Assembly: GCA_003049485.1 (NCBI GenBank)
Contig: PYST01000001.1
Span: 248,001-312,000 of the forward strand
Length of the DNA stretch: 64,000 nucleotides
Origin: Ophioceras dolichostomum
Taxonomy: Eukaryota; Ascomycota; Sordariomycetes; Magnaporthales; Ophioceraceae
Direction: 5' to 3'
The notes under the pieces: model-generated
The model's input: the letters and a program-made list of their open reading frames with translations, nothing else
Told to the model about the DNA's origin: nothing
Databases searched by the model: none
In this document: one piece after another, positions 45,136 to 57,891 of the stretch
How the letters are laid out: each line of letters starts with the position of its first letter
Numbering within the stretch: position 1 is the first letter of the stretch
Made by a program: the position numbers and the translations under genes

Positions 45136-46718
45136 TCTCATGTCCAATCTGTAGTGTTGATAACAAATTAGAAAATGCGTGCCGTCGAAGCCTGCCCTCA
45201 TCCAGGACCCAGCCGTCACCAGGTGTTGCCAGCAATGCGCCATCCTAGGAATGTGGATGGTGAGCCGGCAAACGCTAGATTCTGGTGCGAATAGGGCAGG
45301 GCGCGGGAGTCGGCGTTTCGGCACGCTTTTAGAGCCTCAGACGTACAGAAACCGCCACTGCTGCCCTCAACTTGGTTAACTTCCGCGAACTCCACAGGAC
45401 TCACGGCCTTTCCTTGAGTCCTTTCCGTTAGTCCGCGAATGAGCGTTCGTCGAGACATCTGGAAGATAGTGATGGTTCATCAAGGGTAAATTTCGGAATG
45501 CCCTGTAATAAATCGGACTCCCAGGAACGGATCTGGTTGTGGGCAGCATGGTAATACTGGCTGCCACACAGGCACACACTTATTACAGAACTGGCTGACG
45601 AGGGAGGGGTAACATAAGCTCGCTATCTGCAAGCAGTGGAGAGTGAAGGAGGGGCAATGGGGTTTCTGGAAAGCGACCAGGGGCGGCGAAGCGGAAGAGG
45701 AGGGACGGAGGCTTGGAAATGGGAAGTGATGAGGAGGAGCCCAATCAACCAAGCCATGGTGATATGGTGGTCCTTGTCCACATCGGCCAGGAGTTACTGT
45801 TTGCTGGCTGGTCTAGCAGCCTCATCGTTTCAAGCTAGCAACCCAGAGAGCAAAGACTCCGAAATGGAGGAGGTCGAAGAGGTTGACGAGGAGGTCCAAG
45901 GGCGTCCAAGGGCCAGCAGGCGTCCATCAGTGCTCCGGTCGTCCCCAAGAACCCATTCCTCCTCATATCTGTCCCCACTTCCTGTCTTTTTTGCAGCCGG
46001 ACTCCACCATCCAATGCACCCATCACATCATGTCAAACCGCCGATCGCCCCAGCGTGCGTGCATCAACGATAGCACTGGGAGGCACTAGAGCTGGCTCCA
46101 CCTAGAAAAGTGGTAGGCACCTCTTCAGGACTGGAGCAACTGGAGCGACCGGAGCGAACGAGGCTCGCGAACCCACCCGCCGAACTCGGTGAACACTTTG
46201 CCGGACGGTCGGGACCTCCTCCGCCGTACGCGAACCGAGGATTTCATTCATGTCCTCGTTTGAGATGGAAGATGGAACTGGAGAGCAACTCCATTCCATC
46301 AAGTTCGACCCGCCAGAGTCTGAAGGTGCCTGAACCTAGTGCAGTCAGACTGAGACTCAGTTTTGCAAATACTCGAACTGGCTTCTTGGCTTCCATGAGA
46401 TACCGGTACGGGCCATCCATGCCAGGCAGAACTCGGGAGGTTTCAGAGTCTGATCGTTCCTCAGGGCCTACCTTGGGGAGACTGCCGATTGGCGACTCGG
46501 GTGTTTGTTCTTCCATTTCTGTCTTGCAGGCGTCGCATGTCAGCAACTGCAAGCAATAACAAGCCACTAATAAGGTCCAGCACACGTGTGAAGAACCCCA
46601 CCGCAACAACCGACACTCCAGGTACCAAGAGGTACCAATCCCCTAAAATGCCTGCTACAGTGGCCGCCTGCCTAACCCCCTCCTTTGAAACTCAGGCCAC
46701 CCCCAATTCTACCACTCC

Positions 46719-46746
46719 CACTACCACCACTACCACTACCACCACG
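46719..46746 (+). repeat. Imperfect CCA/CTA trinucleotide repeat
   Basis: Nine ACC/ACT units in a row. Would encode poly-Thr in one frame, but that frame is not a supported gene. Confidence 0.75.
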
Positions 46747-47022
46747 GGCGGCACTCGCCCAGGCCTTCCCCCCCTCCCTTCATTCTCTCATCTTCCCACC
46801 CTCCCGCTCTCTGCCATTAGTAGTCGCCCATTATCACAATAGCCGAGCTCAGGCATAGGGCAAGCAAAGGGCCAAGGGAGATCTGTACTGGATATGATTT
46901 CATCCCAACATCAGCCATCGCCAAAACCCCCCATGATCCCACGATCAGCCAAAAACCCCCGAGCAAAAAGGGCAGGTCCAGCCCTTCCCGTCCTTCATTT
47001 CCCGGGTCGCTTGCTCAGCAAC

Positions 47023-47075
47023 GTCAAATTGAGGTCAAATGGAGGTCAAATGGAGGTCAAACGGAGGTTAAATGG
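47023..47075 (+). repeat. 11-bp minisatellite
   Basis: Five units of gtcaaatggag, the second and third identical, others with one or two changes, last one truncated. Confidence 0.9.
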
Positions 47076-50000
47076 TGCCCAAGAACAGTGGATTCGCGCG
47101 GATAGACTATTCCGTCACGCCTAGCCGTCGCTCACCCACTGACCGCTCTCCCGCTCTCCCGCTGGACTAGCTGGGACCAGCCTGGGAGCCCGGGCAGCCT
47201 ACCTAGACAAGGAGACATAGGGAATGGAGCGTGCCCCTCTCAGATCAACATTGCTCCAATATCCGTCCCGTTCTTGTTGAGTTCTGAGCCTGCCGGTCGG
47301 CCTGCCTGTCTCCCTGCCAGAAAGGCCTGAGCCAGCTCCTTGCCCTGACCGGCTGGGTCACTGCCAGTCCCGCAATTCGCTCTCGTCGCGAGCACCGTTT
47401 GTCGCCATATTACGCTCCACCGCGGTCACATCTCACCTTTTGACCCGGCCTCGACCGTTGAAGTTGAAGTGTCGTTTTCATCCACCCCCTGCAACCGTCG
47501 GCAGCCGTCCCGTCCCCGTCCGGCTGACCTGAGGCGCATGTGCAAGGATGCCAAGACAACCCCAGCATGCATGCAGCCCAATGCGACCAGTTTTGGAGGC
47601 CAACGGCAGGCGACCGGCGACCGGCGACCAGCGGCAAGAAGCCCGTGTGCTTGCACTATCTTTATAATTTTTTCCTCCTTTCGGTCGTCTTGTTTTGCTA
47701 CCTAATCAGATAGGTAGGTACCTATGCATCATGCCCGTTTTTCGAACTCAACGACATCGATCGAGCCGAGCACCGACCTACCGTCACCTATATATTTCAC
47801 CGCGCTGTCGGAAATCATGACCAGTCTCAACGCGGACGGAGCCAAGACGCGGGTGCATGTGAACCCTTGTCGTCCAGAACGGATCGACGGATATCACGCC
47901 GGGACTGGAAGAAGAAGAACCTTTGTCCAGACCCGCAGCGAGCAGCAGAGCTTTCTGTCGCTCTCATCATCCTCGTCCTTGAAATGAGCCAAAGCTGGCC
48001 ATCTCTGGTTGTGATATCGTCTTATGAGCGACCGTATCGGGCCAATGGCGAGTCCTCGTCCGGTCTACCACCCCATGTACATGTAACTTGGGAACATTGG
48101 CAGACTCTCTTCTCATCCTCACCACCATAACGTAAATCCGGCCGAGCACTGGAGCTGGACTTACCTGCTAGACGTACCTACCCAGACGTACGTACGTGGC
48201 CAATGGATGGCATAACACATAGCTCGACTGTTTCCAAACAGCCCGCCGAGGCGCTTGGGGCTCTTCATCCGTTTCCCCGTGCCGTGTGCTCGGTGAATGT
48301 TCAGGGGGGGGGACTACTAGTGTAGTTTTTTAAGGCAGGCTGACCGTTGTCCGACTGAAAACTTGTCTGCTGTCACTTTCCAATCATCACTCTCTTTCTC
48401 CTCCACAAGGACCAGCATTGGGCATCCGCCATGTACTGGTCACCAATTCATGCAACAAGCCAAACCCAGAACGCCATGCAAGGTCAGGGAACAATCTGTT
48501 GAGCAGAGTCTTGAGAGTCGTCACTGAGCGTCGCATCCTTGTGTGCAACCTCGTGGTGACAGTAGCTCATACCTGCCGCCCAATATACAACCTGCACCTA
48601 TCTTCACAGTTGCCTCATCAGCCTGATCTGCAGGGAGAAAAGGAGCTTAGTACCGCAAGCAGACGTCCCCGCCCCTGCCCGCTCCTGGAAGTCCATGTTC
48701 TCCCCTGCCCCCCTCTCTCAACTCTATCCTCAAGGCTTCGCATCAACGACAAGCGGTGTGGCCCTTGAGGGGAAGGAACCGTGGGCGGCTGGCCAAGCAA
48801 GGTTCTTCCTGGCCGCTACTTCTGTATTATGGAATACGTACACCTTCTAATTCTCCCCTCTCATTCCCGACATTCTCACTTCCATACTAAACCGGTTCCA
48901 AGCCGGCTCCCCGGACCCTCCACCGGCAATCTCTGTCCCCCTGTCATATTTCTCCATCGTCAAATACAGCAGCGTAACATATTCGTCGCCTTGGGATTGT
49001 GTCCTCACAAACCAAACGCAAACGCAAATGCACAACCTCACGAACGATGCTTCAAGCAAGCAAACAAAACTTGGCTGGAGCGGCGACACGGAGCGGCACT
49101 TCTCGCTGATCAGATGAACCGATGCTCCAGCCTGCTTGAGCCAAGCTTACAGAACATATCGTATACCCTCTGTCTGCCGATCCGGACACTCCTCCTGATG
49201 CTCTCCCTGCCGCGCCATCCTCTTTCCGCGGAGATTGGCGGATGCACATCGAAAAGGCCTGAAGGAGCTCACCGGTTGTAAAAGCAACGCACCTCATCGA
49301 CGCCACCCTCGCCCAGTTCAGTTCAGTTCTTCTGCTGCCTCTCAGACGTTATCGCAGAGTCTTAGGCTAGCATCCATTCGTCCTTACCGTTCAGTTCCGG
49401 CTCCCCGATGCCTGTCTGTCAAGGGGCCTGGCCTCAATATTTCGAGGGTGCCAAACTGATCTGTCACCTTTCTCACCTGTCTGCGTGCATACTGCATACT
49501 CGAACTGTTTGGCGGCTTCCGCCTCTGGCAGGGAACAGGGAGCGAGCCGCCGGCAACAGCGAGCCGGTCGACAGAATAGACAGATCATGGACCAAGGAAA
49601 GGCCACAGACAGACAGGAAGACGAGACAGCGAACACGCACACCGCCCAAATTCCTCTCCTGCTGGTCTCCTTCCCCTCCCGCATCCCGTCTCCGCCGCCC
49701 CCGCTTCCAGCCCACGTCCTATCCACAATACGGCTCTCTGTGGGAGCGAATCCCCGACGAGCGTGGGCATGTTTGCCCCCAACCCCACGTCAACCACTTG
49801 GCGCTGATACTGTGATGAATCACCAGCCAGCCAGACTGCCATGGACAAAGACAGGAGATAAGAGGGAAAAGACAGGCGACGAACAGGAAACAAGGCAGGA
49901 TCCCGTCACTTCTCTCTCACACACTCTTCTTCCCGCGTTTGTGCCCGAAGTGGATGGAGTAGGCTTACCACCGTTGCCGCTTCGGGAACGACGCATAAAC

Positions 50001-50635
50001 CAACGAGCCCCTTTCGGCCCTTAGAAGACGATGAGGGAGGGGTGACCTGGCTGTTCTCAACCATGGGACGACTAAACAACCTCGCCAAAACTCAACCTAC
50101 ATGCTCTCTTCTCGTCATCGTTCACTGTCTCCTCTGTGTCTGTCCACTCGCTCGCGTGTGTGCCAGCATCGAGGCTCACTCACTCCCCCCCTTCACTCTT
50201 CAGAGACTCGCCCACCTTTGCGCATCAGTGTCCAATCTCCTCTTAGCGCCCTCACTTCCCTTCTCATCCCCATCACACCCTCACAGCATCCGTCTCGTAC
50301 ATAACCGCCCAAAAAGGAGGAAGTTGTCTGGGAGTGACTCGGGTAGGTGGTTACGCAACAGTCTTGAGAGGGAGGAGTAGCCCGGCGGGCAACTAGGTAG
50401 GTATGTATCCCTCGAGCAACCGCGAGTCTCTCTGCGCAGCCTGCCTTGGGATAGGTGGTCACCCTCTCTATCTGACGGGCGACTATGGCGGAAGGAAGGA
50501 TTAGGCGAAGCAGGGAGCGGAAAGGCGAAAAAGGAGGGGGGATGAATCACTAATCACTGATCATACCCAACCGCCTCCTGACCAACATACCAACCAGCCA
50601 ACCCTCGCAGCCTACCCACTCACATACATCACACA

Positions 50636-50680
50636 TACCTAGGTAGGTACCGATCTACCCAAGGTATCTACCTACATACC
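50636..50680. repeat. TACCTA box cluster
   Basis: Contains the palindrome TACCTAGGTAGGTACC followed by GGTATCTACCTACATACC. Confidence 0.8.
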
Positions 50681-52546
50681 TGCCCAGCCTCCATTTCATG
50701 CCGTCGCATCGGTTATCTCAATCCTCACACACGCCCACCGCGGATCCCAGAAGGCAGTCCAATTTCTCCGAGAAATTTCTCCGAGAAGGCCCGTCGACAG
50801 ACTCGACCAACAGACGGGGCGTCCGTTTGCATTATTCGTGGTCGGCGGCCTCTAAGGGGGTCATGGGAGGAGTGAGACTAAGTTGGTGATGTGGGAATGT
50901 TTTGCAATGCGACGGCGGCTGGTAGGGAGAGGAGATCGTCGAGGATGGCAGCAGCAGGCATGCAGGCTGGCTTTTGAAAGACTGAGGTTGCGTTCCTGCC
51001 TACCTAGGTGCCTGCTTAGAAACCTACCCTGGGAGGTATGTGACGAATACCAGGGTTTGGCACAGGCCTCTGTTGTCGCTGCCCCCAGGTCGAGGTACTC
51101 AAGTAGAGGTACCCAGATGGCAGGGGAGTTACAGAGAGAGACACGAAGGAAAAGGAGGGGAGGAAGGAGGTGGGAGGCCGAAACAAGAGAGGGAGGGGGG
51201 CGGACGGAAAGCAGGTTTGTTGGTCATGAGGTCGACCACACACGAAGCAACGATTCGAGCCTGTCGGCTGGCGTGTCGTGTCGACGATTCCACATCCTGC
51301 TTCCCTCTGGTTCTTATTGCATCGACATGACGGGCCCTGTCCTGTCCGCCCGTCTATCTGGTCGAGCGAGCGAATGGTGCCACCGATATTAGGTGGATGC
51401 GTGCTTTGCGGCCAGCCCGGGCGTCGCGTCGCCTACCCGCTTCTTCAGTGTCACTGACTAACTGGGTCGCCTTGTGAGCGAAGACGGCGACGAGCGGGAA
51501 TTGAGGGAGGTGATCGATCCCCCTACCCCGTAGCCGATGGTATCCGAGGGTCGTGGAGGCAATACAAAACAAGTTCCCCTACAAGAATGAGATGGTGCAG
51601 TTGGCTGTTATGGTTCGCTTTAAGTCTATTCATCTGAGTCCCTCCCAGTACACCCTTCTAAGTTAGTCTACGAATCTGTACCGTCCGTCCCTCCTGTCTA
51701 CCTATCTACCAGCTATCATGAGGAAAAAACTAACACTGCCTGAAAAAGAACGAAAAATGTGTCAACGAAACATCCTAGCTACTTCTAATACTACTGGCGG
51801 TTGTGCCTCGCGAGAAGCCTAAGAAGACCGCACGGGAAGAGGGGGGGGTAGGCACATTGAGTGAGGGAATTAGTAGGTACGGGCACTTGCCTGGACCTAC
51901 CGATAACAGGGAGAGGCGTACTCTGTAGTCTATACATGATATCCGCTCGTGTATAAAAGCGTCGCTGCGGTACCTTCATAGTGCATTATTTCCTCGCTGT
52001 TAGGGATACATCTCTTCCAACTCCATCACGTCATCTGACAGGATATGGTTCAAGGGTGCCTTCAGAACATCAGCCATCCGTCGTCGACGACACGGCAGCC
52101 CCGCTTGCACTGGTGGCACTGGTGGTGTGCTCAAGCGTCTTCATCTCGAGGGCTGCGTCCGTGGTGTCACTGCTGCCTCGCCGTTCATGGAACGCGAATG
52201 CATCGGACAGGTTCACGGCTACAAAGGACTTTGGCAGTTTGACTCTGTGGTGAGGGAAGTTTGATTTTTGTGACGTGGTTAGCGCAACAGATCCTATAGG
52301 TTGTAGTAGTAGTTAAGAAGGAAAAAAACAGGAGAAGCGCAGATCGACAATGGGACCAAAACGAGCCGTGGGGCGATCGGTCCATCGGTCGGGGCAGGTC
52401 GCCGCTCACTCCATGCCGTCCGTCCTCGCTCCCGTGCCATGCGCGAGATGACATGCCATATCATGTCATTTCGCAGCCGGTGGTGCGGTGTTTTAAAACA
52501 CGAGAAGTAAAAAAGTGAAAGAAAAAAAAAGAAAGCACGGGACTAC

Positions 52547-52740
52547 TTACTGATGGAATCTGGCGCGCAGAGTCTCGATCACCTTCTTCCAGTCCCCATG
52601 CGCGGTCAGGCTGCGCCGGGGTGCACAACTGATGCAATGCCGGCTGTCAAGCTGGACGTCGAGTGGGTCGTAGACGTGGCACCCGGGGCTGATGGCGATT
52701 CGGATGCTGTACTGGAACTCGCTGTCCTGGGTGTGGCCGG

Positions 52741-52774
<34 letters not shown>

Positions 52775-55700
52775 TGTGGCGGTGGCTTCGCTCGTGGTTG
52801 AGGCTGCCAGCGCCGACGACGTCAATGGTGCGGCGCTAGTCAGGGGTGCACCCGGGGCCGCCGCGACACCAGCGCCCGCCGCGGCGCCTGAGGGCTTCGT
52901 CTCACTCTCGTACAGCTCGAAGCAGATCTGCGAGAGATAGTCGAGTTCCGGGATGGTGCTTCGCTTGATCTTAGTCTCGACGCCGCCCTCCAGGATGCAG
53001 TTGAGCAAGGTGTAGATGTGAGACTCCTTGGTGAAGTAGAAGAAGCCCTTGGCCTCGTCTGACGCCTGCATCTCCTCCAGGTCCTGGACGATCTCCTTGA
53101 GAAGTGGCAGCGAGGTCAGCAGGCCAATCTCGAGCTTCTCGCTGTCTGAGATGCCGTACTCCTGGGGGCAGATGAAATCGAAGAGGACCTTTGCCAGCTG
53201 GTACAGCTCCCGCAGAGGCTCAAAAAAGAGGTCCGTCTTGGCCTTGGTCTTGGGGTTGCCCGTGTAGAGATGGAAATACTGCTCCGGTGGCGACGGCGCG
53301 TTTTCGCCTCCGTGATGACGCAGTGTGCTCCTCCACGACCTACGGCGGAAGATGCGCTTCACTGGGTTGGCAGGCTCTGCAGCGGTTTTGTTGTCTGCAC
53401 GGTCGTCCGGCAAGGGCTGCAACGGGGCTTTGCTGCCGCCGTTGGCGCTGACGTTGACGCTCGTGCTGCCACCACGCTTCACATCCTCCGACGTCTTGCC
53501 GCTGCTGCTCCCACCTCCATCATCCGAGTCCTTCCGTGGCTCCTTCGGTTGCTGTTGCTTAGACTCCTTCGAACTACTGCCGGACATGCTGCCGTATTCC
53601 TCCTCCAGCATCTGTCTCGTCGGGGTGAAGACCCACTCGAGGAACGCCCGGTTGTGTAACGCGTCGAACTTCATCGTGTCGTACAGCTCCGAAATCTTGC
53701 TTGGGTCGACCTTATCGCCGTCACAAAACTCCGCGAACAGCTTCTCCCATCGCTCGCGGAACAGTTCCGGATCCTCGCCGCAGCACCACCTTGCCTGTAT
53801 GTTGTTAACTGCATTGGCCTGTGCCAGCGATGATCCAGAGCGACCAAGCGATGCGTCCCTCTCTGTTATCGCCGTAGACGACGCGTTCGCCGATGAATTC
53901 GTTCCTTGCTTCTCGAGCGACGCACCCAAGCCGACTCCGGAGCTAGAAGCGGCAGCAGCAGATGACAGAGCGCTCAGAGAGCTCACGGCACCGTTGTTGC
54001 CGGTCAACTTGGCATAGTTGTGCTGCATAACTCTGCGGTGGAAGTTCATCAGCTGGACCACGCGGGTCTGCACCTCGGACGGCTCCGGCATGTTTTCGGG
54101 CCAGGCGAAATGTGACGGCCGTTCGTTGCCCTTGCGCAGCAGGCCCTTAAGCTTCTTCTTGACTTTGTCCATCTCATCCTTGGCTGCGTTCGAGTCGTCG
54201 AGCAGGTCCTTGCGGATGGTGACAAAGTCTTCCGGCAGGTCTGTTTGGTTGAGGAAAGAGGCCGCCCAGATCTGCGCACTCGTTGTCACGCGCCGCTCGG
54301 AGCTGCTGTAGACGTGCACCTCGTCTAGGATGTGCCGATTCATGAGCAGCAGGTCGTTGCGTACTATCTCACCGAGTTCCTGCGCCTGATACCGGGCCGA
54401 GTGCGTCGGCTCTCCGCCCCACTTGACAATGAGCTGCAGCTTGTCCAGCACGAGGCTATTCTCCGCTGCCGTGAACTTCGACATTGTGACCCCAGACAGT
54501 GAGTCATGTCGTTTGGGGGGACGTCTGGGCCGGTACTCGCCAGTCTCACTGTCTACGCCTGGGGTCGCCTCGGGCGGGGGAGATGATTGCTCGTGGTCGG
54601 ACTTGACGTGTTCCGTCACTGTCTCCATCTCGGTGTCTTTGCCTTTCGTCTTCTCCTTCTCCCCGGGTTGATGGGTCTCAGACTTCTCCTTGCGAAACAT
54701 CGGCTTGATTTGGACCTTGGTCCCTGGCCAAGGTCCCTTCTTGATCAAGACGTTGCGAAGAAGCCTGAGTTTCCCCCGGTCTTCTACTCCGGCAGCGATG
54801 GCCTCGTCCACTGCATTGGCAACGCTCGCTAAAGCGGCCTCGCCAATGAGAAGCACCTCCTCCTGGTGGCCTCTGAGGAGCTCGATGAAAGGCTCTGTAT
54901 GGAATGTGAACTTGTACTTCTGCTTTGGGGTCCGGTCCGCATGTCTTATGACGGAAACCATTCCCTTCAGCTTCCATGAGTGTTTGGGAGGCGGAGGTGG
55001 CGGAGTCTGGCCTCCCATCTCGTCCGGCGCCGTGTCGGGGACAGTCGGAGTATGACTGATGGTCGGCGGTGCCGTGGTGGGCATGCTATGGAGAAGTTCT
55101 GAAGCATCGACCACGGAAGAGGCTGTTGTCGAGGGGGCTCCAGGCAGCCTACCAGAAAGTGCAGAGTCTATCTTCATCAGAGACTCTCCACCCATGCTGG
55201 AAAGGCCATTCGGGGAGCCACTCTTCGAATCCTGAGCTGAGTGGTCTTGCAATCCCAACGCGCTCAGTAAGCCGCCCTGGACCGACTGAGGAGCGTCTCT
55301 GTCCTTGCCATGCCCCGGTGCTGCCGGAATCGCCACAGCTGCCGCTGATGCGGCGCGATCCGCACCATGTGACATCGGATCTGACTCTGAAACCGCAGGG
55401 GATGGCAGAGGCGGGGTGAAGCCGCCCCTTCTACGCTTCTCCCTCATGAACATATCCTTCAGGATGTTTGCGCAGCGCTCGTAGTAGTCGTCGTTGTCCT
55501 TGACGAAGCTCCAGCCGTTCACGTCGATAACGTAACTCTTGCCCGCCGCGCGCAGGAAGTCGAAACCACAGACTCTCTGGCCGAAAGTCTGCGAAATCTT
55601 GCTCGCAATCTCCTTCTCCTCCGGGTTCAGCGCGGTGACATACCGGATCTCCTTGCCATGCGTGTTACGCCGCACGATACCGTCTACCACGGGCGACTTG

Positions 55701-57891
55701 CGCGTTTCGGCGTGGCAGTAGTTGGGGCCAACCGTGTACGCCTTCACATCCTCGGCGTTGTCTACCTTCATAAACTTCTCGTAGAGGAAACTTTCCCCAG
55801 GTTGCGTGATGGCGCGCGGCACGATCAGGTCCTCGACGTACTCGGAGCTCTTGTTCCCGATCTTGCGAAACAGCTTCCTGGCCCCACCCCCGGCTGAGTT
55901 GGGGAAGTAGATGATGATGTTGTGGTCCTCCCCGCTCGTCGGTTTCTCAACAAAGGGTTTCCGGAGAAGCTTTCCATCCACACTGAGGACGTCGCCATCC
56001 TCCAAGAGCTCGACCTTCTTAGGAGGTGGCAGATTCACCAGCGCTGTCGGCTCGAGGGCGATGCCACTAACCTCTTTGATGTGCTTCCTGACCTCGGGCG
56101 TGAGAATCTTGGGGCCGCCGTCGCGGCTGACCTCGATTCTCTGCGGAGTGGGCACTCCAATCTTGTTGAGTAGGTGGAGGCATACCCGCCTGTCCCAGAG
56201 AAGCTGTTGCATGGGTACATCATTCACGCAGAACGGCTTCCGGGCTTTGACGTAGGCGATGGCCTTGTCCAGCGGGAAACCATCCGAATAAAATGATATG
56301 AGATAATCACTGCAATCCCAATTTCGTCCATGTTAGCATGCCATATAACGGCCGAAGACAGAAAAAATATTTTTTTCCAGGGATAGAAGAGTTGATGAAG
56401 TCCAACTCACCATATCGGCCAGTTTTCTACCTCTTCATCCAAGATGACTTTGTCGCCAAAGACAATCACGTCAAACTCGTTGTTCGCGATCATGCGGTTG
56501 AGGATGTGTCTGCTGGGCTTGCTCCGGGCCTTGACGTCCAGGGCGCAGACTCCAATGACTCCATAGGGCGCGGGCCGGGGCTCCTCCCTCTCGCGCTTGT
56601 GCGCCGTTCGATCGCTGCTGGGGCTGTGACTGCTGTGGGCGGTACTACCGCTGAAGCGCCTCTTAGCCCTACTTCGATCGCGCTGTAGCGGCCGCTGTGA
56701 CTGGCCACCAGAAGTGTTTTGCGCTCCTCCTTGTCCCGTCTCGGCGCGCGAGGAGGGTTGCGGGTGATTTCGCTTGATCATCTCGCTCATGTGGCCGTGC
56801 GGGTCACGGGGCGAGAGCTGGTACTGGCTGCCACCGCCGGCGACGCCAGGGCCGGAGCCCTGGCTGCCCGTGGTCACGGTGACGTTGGAAACCCCCACCT
56901 CAGGCTGCTGGCCCTTGGCGGCTGAGGATGCCATAACTCCTGACACGCTTCGGTGGGGAGTCGCTCCCGCACCACTATCCGAACCGGCTATAGATACTGC
57001 TGAACTGGGCACTCGAGCGGAGGCAAGTGAGTACATGGACGACACGCTCGTGCGCTTAGCGGCATCATCCGAGAGCGACGAGCGTGACGAGGGCATAGCG
57101 GCTTCCGGGAGGAAGTGGTAGGCCACTGGCGAGTCGAGAAGCGCGGAGCCTGGGTGAAGTCGAGGCGTCGTGTCTAGCTCGTCTCCGTAAGCACCATAGG
57201 CACCGTAGGTAGTGCCAAACCCGGCCTCCCGTGGAGAGGACTGAGGGTGGAGGTGCGACCTGACAAAGGCGAGACGGTCTTCGTTCCAGGAGTCCGAGTT
57301 GGAGGACTCTCTGCGGCTTTGCGGGTGGGAGCTCCGGGGGGTCTTGAGTGAGCGTGATGCCGGAGGGGGCATAGACAAGCTAGCCCGCTCCGAATGCGCC
57401 TCCGTTGTGCCAGGCTCGGCGTGTCTGCTCTTCCGGCTGATGTTGGGGAAGCTGCCCGACACCGAGGTCGAGACCGAAGTCGGGCTGGAATGACGGGAAT
57501 GGTTGGAATGTGTGCGGGCGTGGGAGATTGGTTGACAGGGAGCTTTTGGGGGAGGGTGGGGAGTCTGGCTGGGATGGCTATGATGTGAATGGTGTGGGGA
57601 GGAGACACCGCCGCCGCGAGTAAGGTCTGAAAATTCGGGTGCGGCAGGTGGAGGCAGCGTCCTCAGGGTGGATGAGGATGATGGTGGTTGCACAACTGCA
57701 TGAGCGCCTCCTGAAGCTGCCGAAGCCGTAGCTGCTGAAGGTGCCGAAGCTGCTGAAACCTGTGGGTGGGAGCTTCCGTCTGGTATCGCGCCACTGCTGC
57801 CAATGCTGCCGTTGCTCCCACCATCTGCGGTAGCTTTGCCGCTACCGGCGTGAAGGTTCACATTCCGGCGACCTGGATGGTCAGGGTCCAT
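52547..57891 (-). CDS. vip1: Inositol hexakisphosphate/diphosphoinositol kinase Vip1/Asp1 (PPIP5K)
   Basis: Two exons, 56411–57891 and 52547–56309 (1,747 residues), phase-2 intron whose junction restores ENWPICDYLISFYSDGFPLD. Makes 1-diphospho-inositol polyphosphates (IP7/IP8), which in fungi affect phosphate sensing, polarity and microtubules. Residues 1–~435 are Ser/Pro/His-rich and disordered, longer than in yeasts. The kinase part starts near 438 (YGVIGVCALDVKARSKP) with the ATP-grasp core about 520–770 (FVEKPTSGEDHNIIIYFPNS, EDVKAYTVGPNYCHAETRKS, CGFDFLRA, YVIDVNGWSFVKDN). The histidine-acid-phosphatase-like domain shows VIRHADRTPKQ near 949, VYSSSERRV, and ESHIYTL near 1588; an Ala run near the end is encoded by a GCN repeat. 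The stop TAA overlaps a donor-like CA|GTAAGT, so a short last exon may follow. Start ATG at 57891 (MDPDHPGRRNV) is the best of several upstream options. Confidence 0.94.
52743..52775 (-). repeat. GCN/CAG triplet repeat coding poly-Ala in vip1
   Basis: About eleven uninterrupted CAG triplets on the plus strand, read as a run of about a dozen Ala codons in vip1. Likely length-polymorphic. Confidence 0.9.

Larger units (their letters stand above)
42258..52546. other. Gene desert, right part
   Basis: 10.3 kb up to the stop codon of vip1 without a supported gene on either strand. Repeats and boxes inside are listed separately; other boxes lie at about 47699–47725, 48173–48197, 50393–50404 and 50999–51011. 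A TATA-like TATATATTTC at 47790 precedes a 56-codon ATG frame (47817–47987), too weak to call. A 13-bp duplication aatttctccgaga at 50761–50786 contains the palindrome GAGAAATTTCTC. No tRNA B-box was noticed. Confidence 0.55.

Noticed and set aside
46244..46609. 121-codon minus-strand frame with a signal-peptide-like start
   Set aside because: The apparent start is TTG, not ATG, and no homologous pattern is visible downstream.
47817..47987. 56-codon frame after a TATA-like element
   Set aside because: Short, Ser/Arg-rich, no domain; the TATA-like sequence alone is insufficient.
37208..52546. RIP-degraded transposon island
   Set aside because: Base composition is not AT-rich and I see no terminal repeats, transposase or reverse-transcriptase motifs.
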